This document shows positions 19,031 through 27,665 of a stretch of DNA of 64,000 nucleotides, piece after piece. Numbering within the stretch: the stretch's first letter is position 1; each line of letters starts with the position of its first letter. The position numbers were made by a program, and so were the translations under genes. A model generated the notes under the pieces. The model ran no database searches, was not told where the DNA came from, and saw only the letters and a list, made by a program, of their open reading frames with translations. Origin of the DNA: Sutcliffiella horikoshii (GTDB lineage Bacteria; Bacillota; Bacilli; Bacillales; Bacillaceae_I); assembly GCF_021991925.1 (NCBI RefSeq), contig NZ_RXZI01000003.1, positions 186,001 through 250,000 on the forward strand, given 5' to 3'.

Positions 19031-20299
19031 TTGACACAAGGAACAAAAATTACAGTTACAGATGGTGTTTTAAACGTACCTAACAACCCGATTATTCCAT
19101 TCATCGAGGGAGACGGAATTGGTCCTGATATTTGGGCATCTGCTTCCCGAGTTTTAGAAGCAGCTGTTGAAAAAGCATACAATGGGGAAAAGGAAATCGT
19201 TTGGAAAGAAGTATTGGCTGGGGAAAAAGCATTCAACCAAACTGGTGAATGGTTGCCAAGTCAAACACTTGATGATATCCGCGAGTACATAATTGCAATC
19301 AAAGGACCTCTGACTACTCCAGTAGGTGGCGGAATCCGTTCTCTTAACGTTGCTTTACGTCAAGAGTTGGACCTTTTCACATGCTTACGTCCTGTTCGTT
19401 ATTTCCAAGGAGTCCCTTCTCCAATTAAACGTCCAGAAGATACTGACATGGTTATTTTCCGTGAAAACACAGAAGATATCTATGCTGGTATTGAATACGC
19501 AAAAGGCTCTGAAGAAGTAGAAAAGTTAATCAATTTCCTTCAAACAGAAATGGGAGTTAACAAAATCCGTTTCCCTGAAACTTCCGGTATCGGAATCAAG
19601 CCTGTATCTGAAGAAGGTACGTCCCGTCTTGTTCGTGGTGCGATCAACTATGCAATCGAGCATGGCCGTAAATCTGTAACATTAGTACACAAAGGAAACA
19701 TCATGAAGTTCACGGAGGGTGCTTTCAAAAACTGGGGTTACGAGTTGGCTGAAAAAGAATTCGGCGATAAAGTATTCACTTGGGCACAATATGACCGTAT
19801 CGCGGAAGCGGAAGGTAAAGATGCTGCAAACAAAGCTCAAGAAGCTGCAGAAGCTGAAGGCAAGATCCTTGTGAAGGATTCCATCGCCGATATCTTCTTA
19901 CAACAAATTCTTACTCGTCCAAAAGAGTTCGATGTTGTTGCGACAATGAACCTGAACGGTGACTACATTTCTGATGCACTTGCTGCACAAGTAGGTGGGA
20001 TTGGAATCGCTCCAGGAGCAAACATTAACTATGAAACTGGTCACGCAATTTTCGAAGCTACACATGGTACTGCTCCGAAATATGCTGGTCTTGATAAAGT
20101 AAATCCATCTTCTGTTATCCTTTCTGGTGTATTGATGCTTGAGCACCTTGGCTGGACAGAAGCTGCTAAACTTGTAGTGGATGCTATGGAAAAATCCATC
20201 GCTTCTAAAGTAGTAACTTACGACTTTGCACGTCTAATGGACGGCGCAACAGAAGTGAAATGCTCCGAGTTTGGCGACGAACTAATTAAAAACATGTAA
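19031..20299 (+). CDS. icd: Isocitrate dehydrogenase (NADP)
   Basis: Icd oxidatively decarboxylates isocitrate to 2-oxoglutarate. The 422-residue protein has the phosphorylatable-serine loop [17 protein letters not shown] near residue 100, the metal-binding aspartates in [10 protein letters not shown] near residue 310 and the NADP-binding [11 protein letters not shown] near residue 345. It starts at TTG 19031 behind TTAGGAGG. It is the middle gene of citZ-icd-mdh. Confidence 0.97.
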   Translation: MTQGTKITVTDGVLNVPNNPIIPFIEGDGIGPDIWASASRVLEAAVEKAYNGEKEIVWKEVLAGEKAFNQTGEWLPSQTLDDIREYIIAIKGPLTTPVGGGIRSLNVALRQELDLFTCLRPVRYFQGVPSPIKRPEDTDMVIFRENTEDIYAGIEYAKGSEEVEKLINFLQTEMGVNKIRFPETSGIGIKPVSEEGTSRLVRGAINYAIEHGRKSVTLVHKGNIMKFTEGAFKNWGYELAEKEFGDKVFTWAQYDRIAEAEGKDAANKAQEAAEAEGKILVKDSIADIFLQQILTRPKEFDVVATMNLNGDYISDALAAQVGGIGIAPGANINYETGHAIFEATHGTAPKYAGLDKVNPSSVILSGVLMLEHLGWTEAAKLVVDAMEKSIASKVVTYDFARLMDGATEVKCSEFGDELIKNM

Positions 20300-20304
20300 T
20301 TTCC

Positions 20305-20341
20305 AAAAAAGCAAAAACTCGTGAAGGGTTTTTGCTTTTTG
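20305..20341 (+). terminator. Terminator of icd
   Basis: AAAAGCAAAAAC and GTTTTTGCTTTT form a long A/T-rich stem ending in T. A family B repeat follows within 30 bp. Confidence 0.75.
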
Positions 20342-20369
20342 AAAATAAGTACTGTTTACACGATTTTCT

Positions 20370-20500
20370 AGCTGTTGATTGGAGCAAAAGGCGGAGACTC
20401 CAGTGGGGGAGTAGCGACAATGTTGAGACCCCGCAGGCGAAGCCGAGGAGGCTCAAGGTCGCCCCACGGAAAGCGAAGCCATTTGCGGAAAACAACAGCG
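20370..20500 (+). repeat. Structured repeat, family B, between icd and mdh
   Basis: The core runs from AGCTGTTGATTGGAGC to AACAACAGC with inner arms GCGAC/GTCGC and TTGAG/CTCAA. The outer ends are degenerate (ACTGTTTACA on the left). It separates the icd terminator from the mdh ribosome-binding site by only about 27 bp. Confidence 0.82.
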
Positions 20501-20540
20501 GTGTAAAAGTTGTTTATAAATAGGTTAGGGAGGAATGAAT

Positions 20541-21479
20541 ATGACAATGAGACGTAAAAAGGTATCGGTTATCGGTGGAGGCTTCACAGGCGCAACCACT
20601 GCATTCTTACTCGCGCAAAAAGAACTCGCAGACGTTGTACTTGTAGATATCCCGCAAATGGAGAACCCTACAAAAGGGAAAGCATTAGACATGTTAGAAG
20701 CGAGTCCAGTGCAAGGATTTGATGCAAATATCACAGGTACATCCAACTATGAAGATACAGCTAATTCCGATATTGTCGTCATCACTGCCGGTATTGCCCG
20801 CAAACCAGGTATGAGTCGTGACGACCTAGTAACTACTAACCAGAACATCATGAAAAGCGTAACAAAGGAAATTGTAAAGCACTCTCCTGATTGCTATATC
20901 ATTGTGTTGACCAATCCAGTAGATGCCATGACATATACCGTTTTCAAAGAATCCGGCTTTCCTAAAAATCGCGTAATCGGCCAGTCTGGTGTATTGGATA
21001 CGGCACGTTTCCGTACATTCGTTTCTCAAGAACTTAACCTTTCTGTAAAAGACGTTACTGGATTTGTACTTGGTGGCCATGGCGATGACATGGTTCCACT
21101 TGTCCGCTATTCCTATGCGGGGGGGATCCCACTAGAAACATTGCTTCCGAAAGATCGATTGGACGCGATTGTGGAAAGAACCAGAAAAGGCGGCGGAGAA
21201 ATCGTAAACCTTTTAGGTAACGGTAGTGCCTATTATGCTCCTGCAGCCTCCATGGTGGAAATGGTGGAAGCAATCCTTAAAGATCAACGCCGTATCCTCC
21301 CTTCCATCGCATACTTGGAAGGCGAATATGGACATGAGGGAATCTACCTTGGCGTTCCAACCATTCTTGGTGCTGGTGGAATCGAGAAGATTATTGAACT
21401 GGAATTAACAGAAGAAGAAAAAGCTGCACTTTCCAAATCAGTCGAATCCGTCAAAAACGTCATGAATGTTTTATCCTAA
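20541..21479 (+). CDS. mdh: Malate dehydrogenase
   Basis: Mdh oxidises malate to oxaloacetate with NAD, closing the TCA cycle. The 312-residue protein is of the lactate dehydrogenase-like type found in Bacillus. The nucleotide loop is GGGFTGAT near residue 12, the catalytic aspartate and histidine lie in the GVLDTARF and [10 protein letters not shown] regions, and a substrate arginine occurs in [11 protein letters not shown]. The frame opens at ATG 20535, but GGGAGG at 20528-20533 is only one base from it, so ATG 20541 is the likely start. Confidence 0.96.
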   Translation: MTMRRKKVSVIGGGFTGATTAFLLAQKELADVVLVDIPQMENPTKGKALDMLEASPVQGFDANITGTSNYEDTANSDIVVITAGIARKPGMSRDDLVTTNQNIMKSVTKEIVKHSPDCYIIVLTNPVDAMTYTVFKESGFPKNRVIGQSGVLDTARFRTFVSQELNLSVKDVTGFVLGGHGDDMVPLVRYSYAGGIPLETLLPKDRLDAIVERTRKGGGEIVNLLGNGSAYYAPAASMVEMVEAILKDQRRILPSIAYLEGEYGHEGIYLGVPTILGAGGIEKIIELELTEEEKAALSKSVESVKNVMNVLS

Positions 21480-21503
21480 CAGAAGCGAGAAAAATCAATA
21501 ACC

Positions 21504-21626
21504 AAGTTCGTAGTGGAAGGCGCGTAAACTCCAGCGGGAGGAAGGGACAGGGGAGACCTCCAAGTGTTGTGAGGAGGCTCCCGGACCGCCCGCAGGAAAG
21601 CAAAGAGCCTTTAACGAAGTCTACTG
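21504..21626 (+). repeat. Structured repeat, degenerate family A-like copy
   Basis: The element has the arms CGTAG/CTAC outside and GGGAG/CTCCC inside, plus the shared core segments ACTCCAGCGGGAGG and GAGGAGGCTC. It lacks the CAGTGTG and CAGTCTG ends and the terminator duplication of true family A copies. It lies just after mdh. Confidence 0.7.
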
Positions 21627-21671
21627 TAACTTTCAACGGGGAATTCTTTCCCCAAATTTTTACCATACTAT

Positions 21672-21685
21672 TGTAACCGTTTTCA
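21672..21685 (+). promoter_or_regulatory. cre-like site upstream of the hotdog gene
   Basis: TGTAACCGTTTTCA matches the CcpA consensus TGNAANCGNWNNCA at all defined positions and lies 46 bp before the start codon, overlapping or just upstream of a TATACA box. This predicts glucose repression of the gene. Confidence 0.55.
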
Positions 21686-21730
21686 AATTATACAAAGGGA
21701 ATTTTTTTCACATCAGCAGGGGGTGTCTAT

Positions 21731-22207
21731 ATGTTACTTGGTAAAAAGAGAAAGCTTGGGAGAAAGCTGGCCGAGATCCAAGTGGGAGAAAAGCTGGAGT
21801 TGACCGAAAAAATAGAAGATAAAGACCTACTACTTTATCTAGGACTGACAAATGACGCAAATCCATTGTATATCCAACACGATTATGCGTCGCAAACTCC
21901 TTTCAAAAAACCGATCGTACCTAGCATCATGCTAACTGGTATCATTACATCAGCTGTTTCCAAATATTTGCCCGGACCCGGAAGTCATGTCATCAGTCAG
22001 GATATTTCTTTTCCGAAGCCTGTCTATCATTACGGAACCATTCAGTTTCTTTTTGAAGTGGTGGAGGTCAACGATCAAGATCACAGCATCGTAATGAGTG
22101 TCCATGGAACAAACGAAGATAATCAAACGGTCGCAAAAGGCACCATTACAATCTGCCCGCCCCATCGACTAGAACCGATGGAAAGCAGTGCAATGGAAAA
22201 CTTTTAA
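21731..22207 (+). CDS. MaoC-like hotdog-fold protein
   Basis: This 158-residue single-domain protein resembles the MaoC / (R)-specific enoyl-CoA hydratase family. The segment LTNDANPLYIQHDYA near residue 37 matches the D-x-NP-x-H hydratase motif with its Asp and His dyad. Such enzymes hydrate trans-2-enoyl-CoA, for instance to supply 3-hydroxyacyl-CoA. No polyester synthase or beta-oxidation gene is adjacent, so the substrate is unknown. It has a GGGGG ribosome-binding site and a nearby cre-like site. Its terminator hairpin is duplicated around a family A repeat. Confidence 0.8.
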   Translation: MLLGKKRKLGRKLAEIQVGEKLELTEKIEDKDLLLYLGLTNDANPLYIQHDYASQTPFKKPIVPSIMLTGIITSAVSKYLPGPGSHVISQDISFPKPVYHYGTIQFLFEVVEVNDQDHSIVMSVHGTNEDNQTVAKGTITICPPHRLEPMESSAMENF

Positions 22208-22208
22208 G

Positions 22209-22231
22209 AAGAGCTTAGGTTTCTAAGCTCT
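22209..22231 (+). terminator. Left duplicate of the hotdog-gene terminator hairpin (no T tract)
   Basis: AGAGCTTAG and CTAAGCTCT form a stem that abuts the family A repeat. The matching copy with a T tract is at 22442-22471. Confidence 0.7.
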
Positions 22232-22441
22232 CAGTGTGTAGACAAAGAAAAATTCATAGCAGTTTTCAAGTTGATCGCAGTGGAAGGAGCGAAGACTCCT
22301 GCGGGAGGAAAGGACATGGAAGACCCCGCAGGGCGTAGCCCGAGGAGGCTTCCGGACTGCCCGCGGAAAGCGAAGCTCCTGCAACGAAGATCAACTCTTC
22401 CAACAGATAACATAACTAGTTTATAGTTTGTCAACAGTCTG
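22232..22441 (+). repeat. Structured repeat, family A, intact copy (210 bp)
   Basis: This is the uninterrupted reference copy. It begins CAGTGTGTAGACAA and ends TTGTCAACAGTCTG. The arms GTTGATC/GATCAAC, GGAGC/GCTCC and GGAAG/CTTCC surround CCTGCGGG/CCCGCAGG and the small GGGCGTAGCCC hairpin. It is inserted in the terminator of the preceding gene, with both flanks carrying the hairpin (22 bases, one single-base difference). Confidence 0.9.
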
Positions 22442-22471
22442 AAGAGCTTAGTTTCTAAGCTCTTTTTTTTC
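22442..22471 (+). terminator. Distal terminator of the hotdog gene, with T tract
   Basis: AGAGCTTAG and CTAAGCTCT are followed by eight T. This is the functional copy of the duplicated terminator. Confidence 0.82.
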
Positions 22472-22597
22472 GTTTATCGTTCCATGTTGTGATGAATAAT
22501 GTTTACGTGTAAAATGGATACGTAATGATAGATAAATTAATAGAGTTGGCATCAGGGTGGAAAAAGGGTTTTCCAAAACAGTTGGTGGAGGAAAAGA

Positions 22598-23326
22598 ATG
22601 AATAAGAAAATTCTTATAGTAGACGACGAACAATCCATTGTGACATTGTTACAGTACAATTTACAGCAGGCCGGCTATGATGTTTCCGTGGCAATGGACG
22701 GAGAAGAAGGCTTGAATAAGGCGATGAATGAAAAGTTTGACATGATTGTTCTTGATCTTATGCTCCCAAAGAAAGATGGAATTGAAGTTTGCAAAGAGCT
22801 CAGACAGCATAAAATTCATACACCAATCTTGATGCTTACCGCTAAAGATGACGAATTTGATAAAGTTCTTGGACTTGAACTTGGTGCAGATGATTATATG
22901 ACCAAACCATTCAGCCCAAGGGAAGTGGTTGCAAGGATCAAAGCGATTCTTCGTAGGATGCAACAGCATACGACTGTAATGGAAACACCGAAGGAGGAAG
23001 AAGATACTTCCGAAAAGATTGTGATTGGTGACGTGAAAATACTCCCGGAACATTATGAAGCATACTTCCGTGAAAATCGTCTGGAACTGACTCCGAAAGA
23101 GTTTGAACTACTTGTGTATCTTTCAAAAAATAAAGGAAGAGTGTTGACGAGAGATCAATTGCTCAGTGCGGTTTGGAATTATGATTTTGCCGGTGATACA
23201 AGGATTGTGGATGTCCATATCAGTCACTTGCGTGAAAAAATAGAAACAGACACGAAAAAACCTACATATATAAAAACAATCAGAGGACTTGGTTACAAGT
23301 TGGAGGAACCGAAAATACATGAATAG
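22598..23326 (+). CDS. phoP: Phosphate-response regulator PhoP
   Basis: PhoP is an OmpR-family response regulator that activates phosphate-scavenging genes on phosphate limitation. The 242-residue protein has a receiver domain (residues 1-120) with the acidic pocket DD at 9-10 and the phosphoacceptor Asp53 in VLDLMLP, a conserved Lys in TKPFSPRE, and a C-terminal winged helix (about 145-240) with TPKEFELLVYL and GDTRIVDVHI. The end overlaps phoR, and its place beside mdh is as in B. subtilis. Confidence 0.96.
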   Translation: MNKKILIVDDEQSIVTLLQYNLQQAGYDVSVAMDGEEGLNKAMNEKFDMIVLDLMLPKKDGIEVCKELRQHKIHTPILMLTAKDDEFDKVLGLELGADDYMTKPFSPREVVARIKAILRRMQQHTTVMETPKEEEDTSEKIVIGDVKILPEHYEAYFRENRLELTPKEFELLVYLSKNKGRVLTRDQLLSAVWNYDFAGDTRIVDVHISHLREKIETDTKKPTYIKTIRGLGYKLEEPKIHE

Positions 23327-25088
23327 GTTCCGCTCTAGACTCCTATTTGCACTCATCACGTTGATTATAGTGGTGCTTGTGTGCCTTGGATTGTTACTCG
23401 GTCAACTTTTTAAGACTTTCTATTTGAATACGTTCAATCAAAGGTTGGTAAAAGAAACAAACCTAGTAACGATGCTAGTGGAAGAGGAGACCACGATCAC
23501 CAACGAATTGCAGAAGCACTTGGATGACGTAAGTGGTACATTGTCCGCGAGAATAAGTATTACCGACAAAGATGGAATCGTCCTCTATGACACAAATGGC
23601 CCTTCTCCAACAGGAGAGGATTCGCATCAGGATATTATTAGGGACACAATCCAAAACAATAAAGATAAAGACAAAATCTTCTATGAGCAGAATAATGAGT
23701 TTTACTATTATGGTAGCTCCATTACACGTGACGGTGTCCGGGATGGATATGTCATGCTAAGTACGCCGATTGATTCTTTGCAAAGGGTGAACCAGCAAAT
23801 ATGGGGATTGCTTATTGCAAGCCTTGGTGCGGCATTTGTGGTTATTTTACTTCTAGGTGTCAAAATCACCTCCCAATACACACGTCCAATAGAATCTGCG
23901 ACAAAGGTAGCGATGGAGCTTGCCAAAGGAAACTATAAGGCCAGGACCTTTGAAGAACATGTGGATGAAACAGGGATGCTGAGTCAATCCATCAATATAC
24001 TCGCAAGAAATCTGCAGGATATGACGAAAGCACAGGAGATGCAGCAGGATCGACTGCGCACCCTTATTGAGAGTATGGGAAGCGGACTTATCTTGATTGA
24101 CGGTCGTGGTTATGTAAATCTAATTAACCGGGCCTATAAGGAAACATTTGATGCAGACTCTTCTGATTATCTCTACCGATTATACTATGAAGCGATTGAA
24201 CATAAAGAGATCGTCAGCTTGATAGAGGAGATATTCATGACAGAGGTGAACGTCCGCAAACAGCTTCTTCTCCCTCTGAAAATCGAGAGAAGGCACTTTG
24301 AAGTGTATGGAGCGCCCATTATAGGTGTCAATGATGAGTGGAAAGGAATTGTGCTTGTTTTCCATGATATTTCGGAATTGAAGAAGCTCGAACAGATGCG
24401 GAAGGACTTTGTTGCGAATGTATCCCATGAATTGAAGACACCGATCACCTCGATCAAAGGTTTTTCCGAAACATTGCTGGATGGCGCAATGAATGACAAA
24501 GATACATTAGAATATTTCCTTTCCATCATTTTAAAAGAAAGCGACAGGCTGCAATCCTTGATAGAAGACTTGCTAGATCTTTCTAAAATTGAAAAGCAAG
24601 GCTTCAAACTTAATCCGGAGTATTTCGAGATCAGTGGTATATTAGAAGAAATCTTTGTGATTTTGAAAGGAAAGGCAAAGGAAAAGGAAATCGAGCTTAT
24701 CTTAAATCGGCCGCAAAAAGACTTGTTTTTGTTTGCTGATGCTTCAAGGGTGAAACAGGTTTTCATTAATCTTATTAACAATGCCATCGCCTATACACCG
24801 GCTGGTGGCGAAGTGAAGGTGAACGTGGAAGAGGTTGGGGAAGAGATTGTGATAGTAGTTTCAGATACAGGTGTCGGGATGGAACAAGAAGAAATTCCAC
24901 GAATTTTTGAGCGCTTTTACAGGGTGGATAAAGCGCGAAGTCGAAATTCAGGTGGAACCGGACTTGGCTTGGCCATTGTAAAGCACATTGTGGAAGCTCA
25001 TCATGGCACAATTTCTGTGAAAAGTAGATTAAATAAAGGTACGATCTTTACGGTAAAATTGTCTAAAGAAAACAAAGATTTACAATAG
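23319..25088 (+). CDS. phoR: Phosphate sensor histidine kinase PhoR
   Basis: PhoR autophosphorylates and passes phosphate to PhoP. The 589-residue membrane protein has transmembrane helices near residues 9-31 and about 150-175 with an extracytoplasmic domain between them, then HAMP (to about 240), PAS (about 245-350) and HisKA domains with His370 in VSHELKTP. The ATPase follows with its N box NLINNAIAYTP and G boxes DTGVGM and GGTGLGLAI. ATG 23319 follows GGAGG and overlaps the phoP stop. An upstream in-frame start at 23289 lies inside phoP and is not needed. Confidence 0.95.
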   Translation: MNRFRSRLLFALITLIIVVLVCLGLLLGQLFKTFYLNTFNQRLVKETNLVTMLVEEETTITNELQKHLDDVSGTLSARISITDKDGIVLYDTNGPSPTGEDSHQDIIRDTIQNNKDKDKIFYEQNNEFYYYGSSITRDGVRDGYVMLSTPIDSLQRVNQQIWGLLIASLGAAFVVILLLGVKITSQYTRPIESATKVAMELAKGNYKARTFEEHVDETGMLSQSINILARNLQDMTKAQEMQQDRLRTLIESMGSGLILIDGRGYVNLINRAYKETFDADSSDYLYRLYYEAIEHKEIVSLIEEIFMTEVNVRKQLLLPLKIERRHFEVYGAPIIGVNDEWKGIVLVFHDISELKKLEQMRKDFVANVSHELKTPITSIKGFSETLLDGAMNDKDTLEYFLSIILKESDRLQSLIEDLLDLSKIEKQGFKLNPEYFEISGILEEIFVILKGKAKEKEIELILNRPQKDLFLFADASRVKQVFINLINNAIAYTPAGGEVKVNVEEVGEEIVIVVSDTGVGMEQEEIPRIFERFYRVDKARSRNSGGTGLGLAIVKHIVEAHHGTISVKSRLNKGTIFTVKLSKENKDLQ

Positions 25089-25170
25089 CTTTACACACCT
25101 TTCATAACACCTTAACAAAGCTTTGTTACTATAATCTATGAAAACCCCTTCATCCAAGGAGCCAATTTTG

Positions 25171-25211
25171 GAAGAGGAGAGAGCCCACCCTGCTCTCTCC
25201 TTCTTTTTTTT
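25171..25211 (+). terminator. Terminator of phoPR
   Basis: GGAGAGAGC and GCTCTCTCC form a stem followed by TTCTTTTTTTT. A family B repeat starts five bases later. Confidence 0.9.
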
Positions 25212-25215
25212 GGGG

Positions 25216-25400
25216 GGCTCTGTTAAACACCGCTGGTGATTTCCACACTGAGCTTCGCTTTCCACGGGGCGCTTGCGGAGCCTCTTCGGCTTGGCCTGCG
25301 GGGTCTCCGCTAAGCGCTACCTCCCGTAGGAGTCTACGCCCTGTGCTCCAATCCCCAGCTATAAGACTCTCTTAAATCAATCTAATCCTTTAATAAAGCT
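25216..25400 (-). repeat. Structured repeat, family B, complete copy
   Basis: This 185-bp copy has ends GGCTCTGTTAAA and TTTAATAAAGCT. In its own orientation the inner arms are GCGCT/AGCGC and CGGAG/CTCCG, which differ from the common GCGAC/GTCGC and TTGAG/CTCAA but remain paired. It fills most of the 387-bp gap between phoR and hflK. Confidence 0.85.
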
Positions 25401-25475
25401 TTTTAAAAAAAACGAAACTTTCTCCACTCCCTAACGTATAAATCAACGAGAACATAAAAAGGGGAGATTACAACA

Positions 25476-26444
25476 TTGATAAGTTTAAAGCGCATTTATA
25501 TGACCGTTTTTCTAGTGGTCCTTGCTGCGGTTATCGGGTCGGTTGCCTTGACATCCTGGTACACGGTCGACCAATCCGAACAAGCGGTAATCCTGACTTT
25601 CGGAAAAGTGGAAGAAGGAATCAGTGAGCCTGGGCTGCACTTTAAAATGCCGTGGCCTATCCAGGACGTAAAAAAGTTATCAAAGGAGACATTCAGCTTA
25701 CAATTCGGCTATGAAGAGAGAAACGGAGAAGTAGTTGAATACACCAATGATACCAAAATGATTACAGGTGACGAAAATATCGTATTGGCGGATATGGTTG
25801 TCATGTGGAAAATAAGCGAACCAGGTAAATACTTATTTAATAGTGATGATCCGCAGGCAGTTCTATATAATGCAACGTCTGCCTCTTTAAGAAGCATTAT
25901 TGGAAGCACACAAATTGATGAAGCACTTACTTCTGGTAAAGCACAGATTGAAGTGGAGGTGTTTGACCTCTTAACAACCCTGATGGAAACCTATGATATT
26001 GGTATTTCTGTCACATCCGTCAATCTTCAAGACGTGGAATTGCCGAACGCAGAGGTGCGTAAAGCTTTTACAGACGTAACAGATGCACGTGAAATGGAGA
26101 ACACCAAAAACAATGAAGCAAAAAGATATCAGAACCAGCGCATGAATGAGGCAGAAGGGGAAAAGGACGCCATCATCTCCAAAGCGGAAGGGGAGAAGGC
26201 GGCAAGAATTGAGCGTGCTCGTGGAGACGTTGCTAAATTCAACTCCTTATATAATGAATATGTGAACGCTCCGGAATTGACGAAGAAGCGTCTCATTTTG
26301 GAAACAATGGAAGAAGTATTACCATATGCGGAGATCTACATTATGAATGATGATGGCAATACGATGAAATACTTCCCGCTCCGGACGGAAAACCCTGCAC
26401 CAAAACCACCAGCGAACCCGGAAGGAAGTGGGAACAATGAGTGA
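25476..26444 (+). CDS. hflK: Membrane protease modulator HflK
   Basis: HflK and HflC form a ring-shaped SPFH (band 7) complex that in other bacteria encloses and modulates the FtsH protease. The 322-residue protein has one N-terminal transmembrane helix (about residues 8-28), the SPFH domain (about 30-215) beginning VDQSEQAVILTFGKV, and a helical segment with repeated Glu-Gly-Glu-Lys blocks near residues 225-250. It starts at TTG 25476 behind GGGGAG and overlaps hflC. The pair interrupts the phoR-polA neighbourhood of B. subtilis. Confidence 0.9.
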   Translation: MISLKRIYMTVFLVVLAAVIGSVALTSWYTVDQSEQAVILTFGKVEEGISEPGLHFKMPWPIQDVKKLSKETFSLQFGYEERNGEVVEYTNDTKMITGDENIVLADMVVMWKISEPGKYLFNSDDPQAVLYNATSASLRSIIGSTQIDEALTSGKAQIEVEVFDLLTTLMETYDIGISVTSVNLQDVELPNAEVRKAFTDVTDAREMENTKNNEAKRYQNQRMNEAEGEKDAIISKAEGEKAARIERARGDVAKFNSLYNEYVNAPELTKKRLILETMEEVLPYAEIYIMNDDGNTMKYFPLRTENPAPKPPANPEGSGNNE

Positions 26445-27369
26445 TCAAAACATCATCAATCTCGAAAAGAAAAAGCCTGATGTCCAATGGAAGACCATTA
26501 TCCGTGGTGGATTATTTGGAGTTATAGTCCTTGTTATCCTGGGAGTGATCCTGGCCAATGTCTTTGTAGTAAAAGAAGGCGAATATAAGGTGGTCAGACA
26601 GTTTGGGGAAGTAGTCAAAATTGTGGATGAACCCGGGTTGAATTTCAAAACACCATTTATCCAATCTGTTACGACTGTCCCTAAGTACCAGATGCTATAT
26701 GATGAAGCAAGTGCAGAGATAAACACTCGCGACAAAAAGCGGATGTTAATCGATAACTATGTGGTTTGGCGAGTCGAAGATCCACAATTGATGATCAGCA
26801 ACCTTGCAAGTCTTGTGAACGCCGAAACAAAAATGTCTGAATTTGTTTTCTCTGTCGTCAGAACAGAGCTTGGTCAATTAAATTATGATGATATCATCAA
26901 CGATGAAAAATCTTCTAGGGGTAGTCTGAATGATCGAGTCACGGAAAGAGTGAACCAACTGCTAGCAGGAAATAATTATGGAGTCGTGGTGACAGATGTA
27001 CGAATGAGAAGAACGGATCTGCCACCAGAAAATGAAGATGCTGTATTCACACGAATGATTTCCGAACGGCAATCAACTGCACAGGAATATCTTTCTCGTG
27101 GGGATGCTGACAAAAACAGAATCATGGCAAATACTGATCGTGAAGTAAGGGAAATCCTTGCAAAAGCGGAAGCTGATGCTGATACCATCCGCGGGCAAGG
27201 TGAAGGGGAAGCGGCAAAAATTTATAATGATACGTTCTCTAAGGATGCAGAATTCTACGAGTTATACCGTACTCTTGAGTCCTATAAAAAGACCATTGAC
27301 GGTGAAACGGTCATTGTCCTCCCATCTGATTCTCCATATGCCAAGCTCCTAATGGGTGGAATGGAATAA
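26437..27369 (+). CDS. hflC: Membrane protease modulator HflC
   Basis: HflC is the SPFH partner of HflK. The 310-residue protein has a transmembrane helix near residues 25-45, the SPFH domain opening VVKEGEYKVVRQFGEVV, and a C-terminal helical region with the IRGQGEGEAAKIYNDTF motif near residue 250. ATG 26437 lies within the end of hflK (8-bp overlap), so translation is coupled. A GTG nine bases earlier is in frame but less likely. Confidence 0.9.
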   Translation: MSDQNIINLEKKKPDVQWKTIIRGGLFGVIVLVILGVILANVFVVKEGEYKVVRQFGEVVKIVDEPGLNFKTPFIQSVTTVPKYQMLYDEASAEINTRDKKRMLIDNYVVWRVEDPQLMISNLASLVNAETKMSEFVFSVVRTELGQLNYDDIINDEKSSRGSLNDRVTERVNQLLAGNNYGVVVTDVRMRRTDLPPENEDAVFTRMISERQSTAQEYLSRGDADKNRIMANTDREVREILAKAEADADTIRGQGEGEAAKIYNDTFSKDAEFYELYRTLESYKKTIDGETVIVLPSDSPYAKLLMGGME

Positions 27370-27393
27370 AAAGAGTAAATTAAATGAAATAGG

Positions 27394-27530
27394 ATGAGTG
27401 AAATGGAGCGAACGGAACTCGATTCCAGCGGGGGAGTAACGGTAGGTAGAGACCCTGAAGCGTTGTGAGGAGGCTCAAGCACTGTCCCGCGGAAAGCGAG
27501 TGCCTGTAGCGGAAAGCAACGGCCTACTCA
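27394..27530 (+). repeat. Structured repeat, family D, after hflC
   Basis: The outer arms GGAACTC/GAGTGCC (one mismatch) and inner arms ACGGT/ACTGT and GAG/CTC flank a core with CCAGCGGGGGAG and GAGGAGGCTC. The arms differ from families A and B, but the core GAGGAGGCTC and CCCGCGGAAAGCGA are the same. Confidence 0.75.
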
Positions 27531-27665
27531 AAAGCTAAAAACTCCAGCCATAACAATAAAGCCACAATTTTTGTTTCTATTCCTATCCATGATAGAATAG
27601 AGGAAGAATTGCGGCTTTTTTACATTAGATTATACATAAGAAAAAAGGTACAAGGAGGAGTCAAC

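Noticed and set aside
21504-21626. The repeat after mdh as a fourth terminator-inserted family A element
   Set aside because: It lacks the CAGTGTG and CAGTCTG ends and no hairpin duplication flanks it, so it is only called family A-like.
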